Origin: Margaritispora aquatica | Taxonomy: Eukaryota; Ascomycota; Leotiomycetes; Helotiales; Discinellaceae | DNA: 64,000 nt | Reading direction: 5' to 3' | Assembly: GCA_007644065.1 (NCBI GenBank) | Contig: VJWN01000015.1 | Coordinates: forward strand, 480,658-544,657 | Part shown: in pieces, positions 1-11,728 of the stretch | Position numbering within the stretch: position 1 is the first letter of the stretch | How the letters are laid out: every line of letters starts with the position of its first letter | Notes under the pieces: generated by a model | What the model was told of the DNA's origin: nothing | The model's input: only the letters and a program-made list of their open reading frames with translations | Database searches by the model: none | Position numbers and translations under genes: made by a program

Positions 1-652
1 TGGAAAGGAATACAAATATCCTTCAGTTTCACGGGCATCCGATACATTCGATTTGCAACTTAAATATCTCTCTACTCCGAGCAATTGAACCCTCCAAGCT
101 ACGAAACATTTCTACGTAATTGACTCCTTCTGTCATTCCGTCTAATATCTCCCTCTCAACGCAATATCAACCGACGACCATATCTGTCGCACAAGCCGAG
201 GACTTCTGTGACCGCTTCAATCAAACCATCAATCAGACTCTCTACTGTACCGTGCGAAACATGCCTTCCAGAGAAGGTCGCAGTCCTAGAATGTCTTCTC
301 CAGAAACCCGATCGGTGAAGAGACCAAGTAAGTCAATATCCCGAGTGCTGCATCCGGGTCGCGTTTAGGGTATTCAACTTTGACTTTGAGGTGTTGAGGT
401 GTCGAGGTGTGCGGCTTTTCTCCGCAGAAAGCTTCATCCGACAGAGCCTTACCTCTCCATGCATTCAAATTCCCTTCTACCAACAAACCTATTTTCCGTT
501 CATCCAAAAATACAAACACCGACCTGAACGGCAAAACTTCTACTTTCCCTAACTCACACTGCTCCGAAGAAGACCGTTTCCGGGTTTTTCATCTACATTT
601 CAGCACAGCTTATTCAACATAAAGTCTTGTATAGCAGCTGATCATAGTCGCA
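1..652. other. Upstream region of EMG1 with a candidate 5' exon
   Basis: No complete gene is visible here. An ATG at 261 opens 22 codons that run into a consensus donor (GTAAGT at 328). If an intron ends at the AG of 646-647, the frame passes through two further codons into the EMG1 ATG at 653. So 261-327 is either a short N-terminal exon of EMG1 or a spliced leader with an upstream ATG. The remaining open frames are short and resemble nothing I know. Confidence 0.4.
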
Positions 653-1471
653 ATGTCAGGAACTCAATCTCTCCCACCACCAGACCTCCCAAAGCTCGTT
701 GCGGAACAACATGCTCCAATCCCTTCGACGGACAAGGACTCGAAACGCTTGATTGTCGTTCTATCCAACGCCAGTCTCGAGACCTACAAGGCCAGCTATG
801 GCAGCAACAGACCTGGTGCGCCGCGAGAGGAGAAATTCTCGTTGCTCAACAGTGACGAGCATATTGGTGTTATGCGCAAGATGAATCGCGATATCAGTGA
901 TGCCCGACCCGATATTACACATCAGGTTCGCAACAATAATTCCACGGCTGATGATTCAACATCACAGTTCATTTGCTGATTGTGTTCTGTATAGTGCCTT
1001 CTCACCCTCCTCGACTCTCCTATCAACAAGGCTGGCAAGCTTCAGATCTACATCCAGACAGCCAAAGGAGTTCTCATCGAAGTCAGCCCATCCGTCCGAA
1101 TTCCACGTACATTCAAGCGATTCGCCGGTCTTATGGTTCAATTACTCCACCGTCTTTCGATCAAATCAACCTCCTCCCAGGAAAAGCTTTTGAAGGTTAT
1201 CCAACAGCCAATCTCACAGCATCTTCCACCCAATTGCCGCAAAGTGACCTTGAGCTTTGACGCCCCTCTCACCCGAGTTCGAACTTACGTGGAGAACCTG
1301 TCAGACAAGGAAAGCATCTGTGTTTTCGTTGGTGCCATGGCCAAGGGATCTGACAACTTTGCCGATGAATGGGTCGACGAGAAGATCTCTATCAGCAACT
1401 ACAGCCTTTCAGCATCTGTCGCTTGTAGCAAATTTTGCCACGCCGCCGAGGACGTGTGGAACATTATCTAG
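653..1471 (+). CDS. EMG1: Emg1/Nep1 18S rRNA pseudouridine N1-methyltransferase
   Basis: Exons 653-925 and 995-1471 join in phase 0 to give 249 residues, close to the usual 250 for Emg1. The product is a SPOUT-fold methyltransferase that modifies a hypermodified pseudouridine of 18S rRNA and acts in the nucleolus as a small-subunit assembly factor. Visible family blocks are [11 protein letters not shown] near the start, RPDITHQ, the [10 protein letters not shown] stretch just after the junction, [18 protein letters not shown], and the C-terminal FVGAMAKG glycine loop that lines the SAM site. The 69-nt intron (926-994) starts GTTCGC and ends TATAG. An in-frame upstream exon at 261-327 could add 24 residues. 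The family assignment is firm; only the N-terminus is uncertain. Confidence 0.95.
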
Positions 1472-3266
1472 TCAACTCGCTGTCAAATTACCCCAAAACG
1501 GGTCGCCCCGATCCATCGAATCATTCGATGGCGATAACGGTACAACCTAGTCAACAACATGGCTTGGGTGGAGGGCATCTTGGGAGATTGGTCGATAAAA
1601 AAGGTGAAAGCGGAATCTTGGGCAGATGCTACGATACCAACATCGTAGTGGAAGCCTTTGGTTGCCGGGCTTGGTTGTCTGTGTGCTCTGTCCTCTGTTT
1701 TTACAACCAAAACAAATGGCGTTCAACATCAGATCCAAGACGCTTAATTGTCGTCTTAGCAGTCCAACTCAACTTGGACTGTCTCTCTTTTGTCTTGTTG
1801 GTCCGGTTGGCTTAGTAGCCACTGGAAGTTACACTTCCCCTCGTACAAAATCCGACTATGGTTGCTGAAGCGTGACATCTTCAGATCGTTGGGGGCAATA
1901 TCTGATAACGCTGCGGCGCACGATTCATTCGATGGAGAAGTATAGCTGCATGTACTCTGATGCCAAATTGGAAGGAGGTTAACGTAGATTGGGGTAGCCC
2001 ATCTGCTGGAAATATAATAAGCCTTGAACCTTCCGCCTTGCAAGCCTAAAGGCACCCAACTTCTTTACGTGTTCAGTTTTCATCATGAAAAGCGATTGAT
2101 TCTTGTTCTTGACCATTTTGCGGGTGCATCCACATGCCAGGTGTAACGACTGTGTGGTTTCACTCAGATCTGGACCATGATACATATCATCCAGTCCTCC
2201 CATTTGCCGTACTTGCTGCACTTGCTCGCCTTGAGCTGGTATTTGATAACATGCTGAGTACCCCACATTTAGTGGAATGAGACAGTATGCGGGTTGTTTC
2301 CTAATGGTTGGATCACGAGTCGTGCCACCCAATAAGGACTTTGAGGCGATCGTGGAGTGGCAATTCTAGTCTGCATGCGAGGTCAAGCTAAGTGGTCACT
2401 GGCGAAACGTGGCATACGGAGAGAAAAGCGATGTTCAAGACACGCATCCACAGCACTCCAAAGCATGAAGACATCGCAGGGCCATGCAGCCGTGCCTGGA
2501 CTTGGGGCCCAATATTTGAGGGCTTGATTCGCTATTCACGCCCTTCTTCACGGAGACCTTCACTTTTGGTCACTGGACACAAGGCCTGCTGAGGATGGGT
2601 ACTTTGGATCATTGGATGCCGGATTTTTGCTGTGAAGGAGCAGGAAGCGCAGGTGGATCTCGCATGCACCGAGAGCAGGTGTGCACGAGAACCTGCAGCA
2701 GAACCAGACAACGGTTTTCGCCTCGTGTTCTGTCTGTTGTAGCTGGAACTTGCAGTAGTATGTTAGGAATTGCCAACTACAAGCAGGCGAGCGTATCGCA
2801 AGTCTTGCCAACCCATTGATGTGAAGAAATATGGGATGGTAACAAAATGGGATGAGATATGATGCATCCAAGCCAAGCCATGCATAACTATCACCGTCTT
2901 TACATACATAAGAAGTCTCCTAGATATTCTCTCACTTGTCGAAATACTTCTTTTTTCTGTTCTTGTTTGAATATTGCCTTTTTCAATCCCCCTCAGTATT
3001 AAAGTTTGTATCGCTGATCTGGTTGGAATATCAGCTCTGGCCTTTGCTCTATTGCTTTTATTCGACCCCTCTATTTGGCATCCCACACCCCCAAGTCGTC
3101 TCACAGTCAGCGCCATTACCCCACGATTCAGGTCCTGAATCAGTCCAGCAGCTCAATCCTTCTTTAGGACTCGATCTCCCTGATTTTCCTCTCAATTCCC
3201 GTCTTTAGATCATTCTTCTACATACCAGGCGGCTCGGGACGCGCAAATCGCGCATTCAAGCAATAA
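1472..3266. other. Intergenic region, EMG1 3' side to next gene's leader
   Basis: About 1.8 kb with no supportable gene. Open frames on both strands are under 120 codons, lack family resemblance, and several begin at non-ATG codons. The last few hundred bases before 3267 are C/T-rich, as expected of a fungal promoter and 5' leader. Confidence 0.5.
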
Positions 3267-5339
3267 ATGTCGATCTTAACACCGTCCGCCGTCCCGGTCC
3301 CGGTCATCTACGTCTCCCATCTGCCGTCGGCATCCAGCTACTATGCCTCTCTCACACAACCCATTGGCATCCAATTTCTGTCCCATGCAAATGTAACACC
3401 AGCTTGTTTGAATTTTGGTTATATTTCACAATCTTCCTCGGGACCAAGGAAAACGGTGGTATTTGCGGTGACGGAGTCGGCGACGCCGAGTTTGAGCCAT
3501 CTGACGCTATCAGCACCGAGTGAGCAAGCGGTCAGAGATTTCCATGCCCAAAGCTGGGGCCTGAATCCAGAAGTGAAGAGAGGGGAGAATACCTTGGAGA
3601 AGGTAGGAGATGAGGAGAGAGCGGTGACAAGGGATTTCGATGGGAACATGATTGAAACAGTATACAGTCCCCGATCGAGAGGTGGACAGAGAGCTGCTCC
3701 TGCTCCTGTCGTTGAGATGGAGACAGCAAGCACAGAGAAAGAGGCAAGGAGGGTCTTAGAGTGGCAGGAGAAAGTGGCAAGGAGTGTTACTGATACCGAA
3801 CGTGCGAATGCTACGAGAAGTGAAGCTGGTGCTGGAGCCAGGTCAGGTGGTCCACCGACTATGAAGAGAGCAGACAGCTACCCGCTACCGGTTCGGGAGG
3901 CCCCTCGATTAGTGAGAAGAGAGACGGTGACGACCACAGAGCATTATCGTCCAGCTCCGGTAGTCACAGCAGAGAAGGAGACGAGCTCTACCGGTAATGC
4001 AATTCTTGGCTCTTTACTAGGAGTAGCAGCAGTAGCTGGGTTTGCAGCATATGCTCTAACAAGATCAGCGAGCCCAGAGCCAATTCCTGTTGCCAGGAGG
4101 GGAAGTGGTGGAGGATCACATCACACTCATGGCGGACCGATTGAGATCATCGATCGCGAGCGTGTGGTAGAGCGGACTGCAATTCCAGCACGGAGCTATG
4201 TCAGTGAACGTGGACACGATTTCGAACGAGAGAGAGTCCAGCCTTCATACGTCGACTACACTGTATCATCAACACACTCGACTCAAAGCGCGAGCCGAGA
4301 GAGGGATCTTGCTCGCATCGAAGAGAGAAGTTACCATTCTTCACGAGCACCCAGTAAAGTTGATACATCTGGTCGTTACGAACGAGAACGCGAGCCCCAA
4401 CGACCACGCACAATCGTCCCAGACCCAACTCCAGAGCACGTTCACGCTCACATACCACTCTCCACGCCTCTCCGCGAGCTCATCATCGAAGAACGTGATA
4501 CTAGTCCTTCTCGTGAAAGTCATGTCTCGAAACGGAGCCACAAATCGCACCGTAGCCACAAAAGCAGCACCTCGCGAAGTCCCCGTAACCCCGACGAACG
4601 CGATAGAGAAAGGGGCGACAGAGACAGAGGCGAAAGAGACAGAGGCGACAGAGATAGAGAGAGAGAGAGGGAAGAGAAGCGGTATGTAGAAGATCGTGAC
4701 GAGCGCGAAAGCAGCTACACATCTGCACGTTCCCACCACACAGCCAGCACCGCTAAGCCGCCGCCTGTGCCCATCCCTCCTCCAGCAGCGAGTCTCGTCA
4801 GCGTCGCATCCACAGTACGAGCCAGTGAAACGGGAAGCGGGAGACAAAGAAGGCGGAAATCAAGCCACATGCACTCGACTTCGAATCCGAACCCGAACGA
4901 GTACTCTTCCTCACCAACGCAGCACTCACACTACTCCGGCTCTCCGACGCACAATAACACCTACTCAAGCAGTCCGCGTCACGTCCCACTCCCCGAGAGC
5001 GTGTTCAGCGAGCGCTCGCGCTCTGGAGCTGGCGCGGCGAGGGTCCCGCTCCCAGAGAGCGTAGCGGGCCATAGTGAGTGGGAGCGTGGCAGCGTCAGGA
5101 TGGTTGCTGGGCTCGGACGAGAGTATAACGAATATCGCGGCGGTGGGCTAAGCGGGTTGGCTGGATTAGGTGGAGAGGCCGATGGCTATGGGTCTGGCGG
5201 TGGTGGAGGAGGCTATGCGGCTAGTGTAGCGCCCAGCGATAGCATCAGTAGTGTGGGTATTAAGCGCGAGAGGGATCGCTTGCGGGATAGAATGCGCATG
5301 CGTGACGGGCATGGGGGCGTTGTTGGTGGTGGATGGTAG
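3267..5339 (+). CDS. Membrane-anchored protein with VOC-like N-terminal region and long disordered tail
   Basis: A single 690-codon exon with an ATG in good context (caataaATGtcg). Residues 1-130 look like a glyoxalase/VOC-type fold: a PIGIQFLSH stretch and a closing strand RDFDGNMIETVY, which is the usual end of a VOC domain. I see no obvious metal triad, so enzymatic activity is not claimed. Residues 243-265 form one hydrophobic segment rich in Ala, Gly and Leu, most likely a transmembrane anchor. The rest is disordered: Ser/Arg/His-rich, a charged ERDRG-type tract around residues 440-475 written in purine-rich DNA, two VPLPES motifs, and a glycine-rich end. I recall similar VOC-TM-disordered proteins as conserved hypotheticals in filamentous ascomycetes. 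The function is unknown. Confidence 0.85.
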   Translation: MSILTPSAVPVPVIYVSHLPSASSYYASLTQPIGIQFLSHANVTPACLNFGYISQSSSGPRKTVVFAVTESATPSLSHLTLSAPSEQAVRDFHAQSWGLNPEVKRGENTLEKVGDEERAVTRDFDGNMIETVYSPRSRGGQRAAPAPVVEMETASTEKEARRVLEWQEKVARSVTDTERANATRSEAGAGARSGGPPTMKRADSYPLPVREAPRLVRRETVTTTEHYRPAPVVTAEKETSSTGNAILGSLLGVAAVAGFAAYALTRSASPEPIPVARRGSGGGSHHTHGGPIEIIDRERVVERTAIPARSYVSERGHDFERERVQPSYVDYTVSSTHSTQSASRERDLARIEERSYHSSRAPSKVDTSGRYEREREPQRPRTIVPDPTPEHVHAHIPLSTPLRELIIEERDTSPSRESHVSKRSHKSHRSHKSSTSRSPRNPDERDRERGDRDRGERDRGDRDREREREEKRYVEDRDERESSYTSARSHHTASTAKPPPVPIPPPAASLVSVASTVRASETGSGRQRRRKSSHMHSTSNPNPNEYSSSPTQHSHYSGSPTHNNTYSSSPRHVPLPESVFSERSRSGAGAARVPLPESVAGHSEWERGSVRMVAGLGREYNEYRGGGLSGLAGLGGEADGYGSGGGGGGYAASVAPSDSISSVGIKRERDRLRDRMRMRDGHGGVVGGGW

Positions 5340-7453
5340 ATTGCGAGTTGAGCATTGAGTGTGGGCGGAGTGTGGTGCAGTGTGGTGTGGTGGATGAGTG
5401 TTCAAATCCTGTGGTGACAGCGGGGTTGAAATGCGAGTTTACTTACTTACCTTCGGCTTGATGACTTGACGGACTAAAGACACAACACGAAACGACAGAG
5501 ATGAGTCTCACGATTCATCGGACGGGCAACAGAACAGATTGCATAAATACATATATACATTACATATACATACAACATACATATTTGGAAGCGGGGAAGC
5601 GAGCATAGCGTGGCATTGGCCTGGTTTGGTTTGGTTTGGAACCGAGAGCGCATTCAGCAATCAGCATTGATCGATTGGAATATACGTTTTATTGTTTTTC
5701 CTTCGTTCGCTTTTTCATGTACGATTGTACAGCTTCTCTCTTTTTCTACACAGTTTGACTTAGCCCAGCTTCGCTTAGTTCAGGTTGATTTGGGCTGCAT
5801 AGTGGTGGGTGTTGTTGTTGATGTTTATGTAGTAAAGCATGTTCTTGATAATGTACCTATTCCTTGAATCAATCAATCTTAAACTGCCTACATGCATTCT
5901 CATTCTCATTCTCATTCCTATGCTTTTCTTCCATTTCCCATACCTTTCTTGAGGATCACCTAATTATCAATTTACTAGTTACTCCCTATCTTCAAGATTT
6001 ACGCTTCAAACTCCAAACACCGATAAAGCACCAATTATCACTCAACCCCAGGTAGGTATAAAACCCCTCGGGGATACTTCTCACTCTCACATTATTCGCG
6101 CCGTCCATCTTTTTTCTCCTCCTGCCCCATGGGCAAGGAGAGGAAAGAGTGGTTTGCTTCATTCGTCGGCTTCGAATTCTAGATTTTGGGATTTTTGTTA
6201 CTATGATAGATCAATACCTAAACTAATGACAGTGAGAGTCTAAGAGTAGCTTTGTTACTTAGAAGTGTATTGTTGTTGTTTGGTGCTTGATTTTCGCTTA
6301 GCAGTGGAAATGGTTGTCGGCAGCAAGTAGGTAGGGATCGAGGACTTGACAGCAGTTCAATACTTTGAGAGCGAAACAGCTGAGCTTTTGTGTTGTATAA
6401 ATTGGTGGAAGTGTAGGTTAATGTTGAGTTATAGAGCTAAATACAAAGGAAGAGATCGGGGTAAAATAACAAGACACCGATCCCATAAGTCTAGAAAGTT
6501 GGAGCTTGAAGATGCATCAGTGCTAGGTGTATTAGGTCTTATAGGGTTTAGTATGATTAGTATGTTGTTTTATGGTATATATAGATATTGTGTTGTGCCG
6601 GTGGTGTATCTTTCGTGCTTGGAACTTAGTGTAAAGCAGTCAGGTGGAGTTTAATACTTTCAGGTGCGAATCTTGAAACGATGCTAGTGACACAACTCTC
6701 TGTATACAAAGGTATATATGGCTGTAAATACGAACTTGGAACTCAATCAAAAGATCATTTTAAGATCACGAAGACGTCCAAGTCTTGAGTAATCGAAGCT
6801 CTGGGGTGCCAAAACTAGGCGGTTTCTAACACACGATAGGATTCATATTAGTTCTCTTCTAACGTAAAATGGAAGGCGATGATGTAGGAATATGAAATTG
6901 AAGTAAAGTGGAAGAAGTGATGTTGTTCGGAAATTTTGATTATTTTTGACAACGAAATGGGTTGATAACAGAAGTTTTGAAGTTGGGAATAAGTTTTCAT
7001 TACTTGAGAAAGTAGTGTTCTGATGACTGGTTATGTAATTTCCGAGGTTATGGCAACTAAGCTGATCTGTTATAGTATAAAGAGGGCGGGGGGGTTTTTT
7101 TTTATTCAAATTACTCAAACACGTGTTTTCAGCTTTGCTCTGAGCTCATTCAGTTCAGCTTTCTTTTCGTGTTGAAATCTTTAATGTCTGTTAAGTGTAC
7201 TTTATATAGGCCTTTCAATATCCACTATCATAATTTGAACTCGATAGCGTAATTCAATAAGAATTCCCCAAGGAAGGAGAGCGATCAGCAAAAGTGGCTA
7301 CATCAAAAATTAGATTTGAACTAAATTTACATTACTTTCTCTGCTTTGAAACCCGTTATCTTTATCAGAAACCTCTGCTTCTTTACCTTCCTTGCAGGAT
7401 CGAGACTTCTTCATCTTGCTATGAGTCGAGACTCTCAAGACTTCAGCTCACAC
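5340..7453. other. AT-rich intergenic region with simple repeats
   Basis: No gene is supported. It holds an ACATAT-type simple repeat near 5535-5585 and a CATTCT repeat near 5891-5917. Near 6055-6150 there is a TATAAAA followed by a C/T-rich stretch and a GCCC-AT-GGGC hairpin, which looks promoter-like, but no convincing frame follows. The 309-nt frame at 6346 starts at a non-ATG codon and has no recognisable content. Confidence 0.4.
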
Positions 7454-8302
7454 TTACGTAAAACGGCAAGAAGTCTGGTTGGTCCTAATTACATCTGTCA
7501 TATCAGATCCAAGCTTCTCAGCTCGATCAAGCCATGCCTACACATTGATTAGCCATTAGATATACGCAACAAAACAACTTATCTTCGACACCCACTACTT
7601 GCTTAGCACTAATTGAAAATATGTGAAACTCACCTCAATATTTGCATCCGAAGGATTCTGATTCCTGCTCAACAAAAATAAGGTCGAGAAATTGCTGGCT
7701 TGGACAATGGCCCATGCTGGGTCGTACTCTGCAATCGTCAGCTGTGTTCAAGTTCGACTGTCAGTGAGAACGAAAGAGGGGAGTTGTACTCTGCACGATA
7801 TAGTTCGGACCTGGACACTCAGGTGGTCCAGAGACTGGGAACTCCACTTTAAAGACACCAGCTGAGCCGTAGACCTCATCTGCTGGAGAAGCAGTGCCGC
7901 GAATCTCAATACTTCGGTTGCCGATTTGGCAGCCGTTGAAGACGCCTACTGTGCCATTGGCCTAGTACAAGGATTAGAGTTAAGGTTCTGGAATTTTTGA
8001 GGAACTGACATTGAGGGAGTATTCGGCAAAGACACGAACAACCTGCTGTGAATGGTGCACGTGTTCCTGCTACTTGATACCAGCGGCCAAGATAGTTGTT
8101 CAGGTCAAAGGACTTGTCGGCTTTGGGGTAGAAGCATTGTCTGTGATCAATGGGCTAAAATTCGGCGTAGAAGAGAAAGGAGAATATACCCATCCCATAG
8201 CGAGTCCACAACTGTGACATTTGAATCTAGTGATGTGCAATATGAGACTGCAGAAGCAGTGCTCGCTAGCAGGGTAGTCAGGAAGATAGGGAGAGACAAC
8301 AT
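7454..8302 (-). CDS. Secreted lipocalin-domain (ApoD/Blc-like) protein, frameshifted
   Basis: Five exons on the minus strand: 8302-8190, 8140-8010, 7961-7797, 7741-7634 and 7537-7454, with introns of 49, 48, 55 and 96 nt, all with AG acceptors. Translation gives a signal peptide (MLSLPIFLTTLLASTASA), the lipocalin GxWY signature in NNYLGRWYQVAG, a central beta region, the strand AWAIVQ...LFLLSR, and a C-terminal AWLDRAEKLG...TNQTSC block. These are in the correct order for fungal apolipoprotein D-like lipocalins, which bind small hydrophobic ligands. The exon lengths sum to 601 nt, not a multiple of three: within exon 2, at about 8031, the frame of TAGCSC must shift to reach FAEYSLN. Repairing this would give about 200 residues. 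The cause is either a base error or a recent pseudogene; every other splice site and frame is clean. Intron 3 uses a weak GTGCAG donor. Confidence 0.75.
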
Positions 8303-9783
8303 GACTTAAACTGGGTTGAACTGTGATCCTGAAGTATATCTGTCTTTGAGGTTATGTAACAGAGCCTACAGTATTGAAAATTTATTCTCTATGAAACTTA
8401 AATAACAATGCGGACGAAGTCTCTTCAAATGTCTAACCCATGTCCGTACAACGGAGTCTAACTCATAACTCTCGGTGGTGACGTACGCCGAGTTGTCAAA
8501 CTCCTGCAGGACCAAGTTGTACAACGGCACGGGTTCCTGTCGCTCCTGTTTGCCTAGCACTCCGGACCAAGTTCGTGGAGATGTCTCCCCGCATCATGCT
8601 GATCTCCCGGCTTGGCGAGCTTGGACAAGTTCAAAATCGCTCGGTCCCGAGCCGAGGGAAGTCAACACTATCCGTATAAGGCTTGGATGGTATGCGCAAG
8701 AGAGTCGGATCGGAAAAATCTGATGGTTCTGGGAGGCCTGGCTGGAAAACTAGCTGGGCTAGGTAATCACATCGGCTCCGTGAGTTAGGCTCGCTTAGCC
8801 CATGGTTTGGGTGATATAAAGTTTCATACTTGACAGCAGTAGTCTGAGTTGACAATAATATCTTAATGGAGCTTATGGAATTCAAGAAATTAGGTTTGGG
8901 GGAATGACGGCAACGAGTACACTGATAGCATTTCAGAAAATAACAGCACATTCGCGAGATTCCTCTTTGAGAGGAGTCTTGAGACTGACATAGTGACACC
9001 AGAGCGCATATTCCTTATGTCTTCGATATCTTTGAGTGTGACTGATGGATTCAAGAGAGCAGATATTTGTATTATATATACTGAAATTGTCAAGATCTGG
9101 AGTAGATTATGAGTTTCATAATGGTGTAATTTCAGAAGCCGAATCAAATAAATAATCGGATCATCACAGCCAAAAAATGTTGATGATTTTTCCAATATAA
9201 GAAAAAGTGAGTGGCCAACCCATGTACCTGAGAGTGTTTGATCACAAAGATGAATCGCTGATAATGAAGTCCATTGCATCTCCAAAATCCTCTTCTCCCT
9301 ACCCATAGGTAACAATGTCGCGTCCTTAGCGAACAAAAAGCACTATTTTTGGGCGGCCATGCAGCCTTTACCAACTCGTACTGTGCAATTATTTCCCAAC
9401 AAGTACCAGAGCTGAACCAGCATCGTGAGCTTAATTTGGAAGATAGCATAAGATACATTTTTTGTTCCTAGGCTCGATATATAGTTAAGCATCTAGCAAT
9501 ATGCTACATTTAGATAAAGGAGGGCTTCTTTTATAAGATTCCCTAGCATGTAATAATTGGCACCTCAAATATGCTGATCGATGAAAACAAATCGAAATCG
9601 TATCATATAAAAGTGATGGGATCCTACGTTTGGGGTTTGATATGCAAGTCCTTTCACGTTTCGGTTGCCAGCCAATCATACCAAAGTCGAATCTCACTCA
9701 GAATGACAATGCTTCCTCGGCACCAACCTCTTCACGCTTCAAAAACACTTCACAACATCCCACGCTTTGCCATATCCAACGAG
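8303..9783. other. Intergenic region between lipocalin and amidase genes
   Basis: No gene is supported. Minus-strand frames of 104-148 codons overlap here (8890-9336, 9144-9458), but they start at non-ATG codons or have no recognisable domain and no splice partner I could find. The segment 8470-8700 is noticeably more GC-rich than its flanks and could be a relic, which I could not identify. Confidence 0.4.
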
Positions 9784-11728
9784 ATGCCTCCCAAATCAAA
9801 AAAGGCAAAGACACAGCACGAGAGGTCTTGGCAAGAGATATCCCTCGAAGCTCAAAGGCATAGAGATGCGAGTTTGGCGATTGTTCCAGGCTACAGTACA
9901 AAGTTCCAGCCCAATCCGCTGCCTAAATGCTCGTTGAATCTACCAAGTCAAGTCTTGAATTCTAGGGTCCTAGAGATCACAGAATATCCTCCAGAACAGC
10001 TTGTTGGGCTGCTCGGTAGCGGGGTATTGAAAGCCAGGGATGTTACGCAGGCATTCTTGCAGAGGGCCGCGCTTGCTCAGAATCTTGTATGTACAAGCGC
10101 TTATGAATCTAACGAAGCTACTTTCATCTAAGATTGACACTCCTACCAGACCAATTGCATAACTGAACTTTTATCAACCCAAGCTCTTACTCGAGCAGAT
10201 GAGCTCGACGCCTATTTTGCCAAATACAAAAAGCCAATTGGACTCTTGCATGGCATCCCGATCAGTGTCAAAGAAATGATCGGAATGAAAGATCTCGGTC
10301 TCAACGCAGGTTATGTCGCTTGGTGGGACAAGACAGCTACCGAAGACGCACATGTCCTTCAAATTCTTTACAAAGCAGGGGCAATTTTCTTTGCCCGCAC
10401 AACCCAGCCACAGAGCATGATGCATCTTGAAACAGATAGTAATCTTTATGGTGTGACCTTGAATCCATATAGTCGATCTTGTACTTCTGGTGGGAGTAGT
10501 GGTGGTGAGGGCGCCTTGATTGGAATGAGAGGGAGTTGTTTAGGGGTTGGAAGTGACATTGGTGGCAAGTATTTTCTATTTAGTTTTTCCCTATGATTCG
10601 TAAAGTGATACCCGTATAAGAAATATTCTCATGGGCGTATTGTTTGCTAGCTTACATGGCTGATCTGGGTATCCAGGAAGTATACGAACTCCAGCTGCAA
10701 ATTGTGGAATATACGGTTTTAAACCAACAGCATTTCGGATACCTACCGATGGATGGTGCTCAACCAGCGCAGGATGCGATCCGATTCCAGCCGCCATAGG
10801 ACCTCTCAGTACAACACTTTATGGGCTTAAAGTCTTCATGGAAGTCGTCCTCACTTCTCAACCCTGGCTCATCGAACCTGCACTCATTCCGCTACCCTGG
10901 AAACCTGTCATGATTACTCCAACTCCAGCAAAGAAGCTGAAGATAGCAGTTATGCTTCACGATGGAGTAGTGACACCTCATCCACCTATTACGCGGGCAT
11001 TACATGAAGTCACCTCAAGATTACAAAAGCTAGACAACGTCGAAGTTGTAGAGTGGAAACCACACCTCCATGATGAAGCATGGGCTATTATCTCCAGTCT
11101 GTATTTCACAGATGGCGGTGTCGCTGATCTTGCTACCATGGCTGAGTCGGGCGAACCATTACTACCACTCACTGAATGGATGCTGAAGCAGAATCCATGC
11201 GTAAAAAAACTTACTTCTCAGAAACTGTATTATTGGCTTGAAGAGAAAGAAGCATATAGGAAAGAGTATGCCAAGCTATGGAACGAGACTGCTCCAAACT
11301 TGACTCAGAACGGGAATATAGAGGGAGCCGTAGACGTGATTCTCTGTCCAGCAGGTCCGGGTGTGGCGCCAGTGCATAATACTGCAAAATATTGGGGCTA
11401 CACGAGCTTGTGGAATTTGCTGGATTATCCAGCTGTAGCATTCCCTGTTAGCAAGGTAGATGTAAATTTAGATGGAGTACCAAGGGAGAAATTTAAAGCT
11501 ATGACCGAGGTTGATGAGGAACATTGGGGACTTTGTGAGTTCACACCTTTTGGCACACGAATTGGTCTTAAGTGAGGAAAACTGACATTGGCAGATAACG
11601 CGGAGAAGTTTGAGGGATTGCCAATCTCACTACAGTTGATCGGACGGAGATTTGAAGATGAGAAAGTACTTGCTGTGCTCGAATATTTGCAATCGCAGAT
11701 TGGGCTGCCATTTGTGGTGTTTCCTTGA
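9784..11728 (+). CDS. Amidase signature family hydrolase (acetamidase-like)
   Basis: Exons 9784-10086, 10150-10564, 10677-11534 and 11595-11728 give 569 residues. The enzyme hydrolyses carboxamides, probably in the cytosol; the substrate is not predictable. The full catalytic triad of the amidase signature family is visible: Lys142 in PISVKEM, cis-Ser217 in GGSSGGEGAL, and nucleophile Ser241 in DIGGSIRTPAANCG. The Ser-Ser spacing is the family's usual 24. Intron 2 must begin with GC (GCAAGT at 10565) to preserve GGSIR; the nearby GT alternatives delete a glycine or the nucleophile. The start at MPPKSKKAK was chosen because fungal acetamidases begin shortly before a WQEISLEAQRHRD-type helix; an in-frame ATG at 9703 would add 27 residues. 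The end IGRRFEDEKVLAVLEYLQ is typical of the family. Confidence 0.92.

Noticed and set aside
4198..4847. Long frames on both strands inside the 3267 gene.
   Set aside because: They are shadows created by the charged ERDR/RGD repeat, which keeps several frames open.
8890..9458. Overlapping minus-strand frames of 104-148 codons between the lipocalin and amidase genes.
   Set aside because: No recognisable motif, poor codon balance, no splice partner, and at least one begins at a non-ATG codon.
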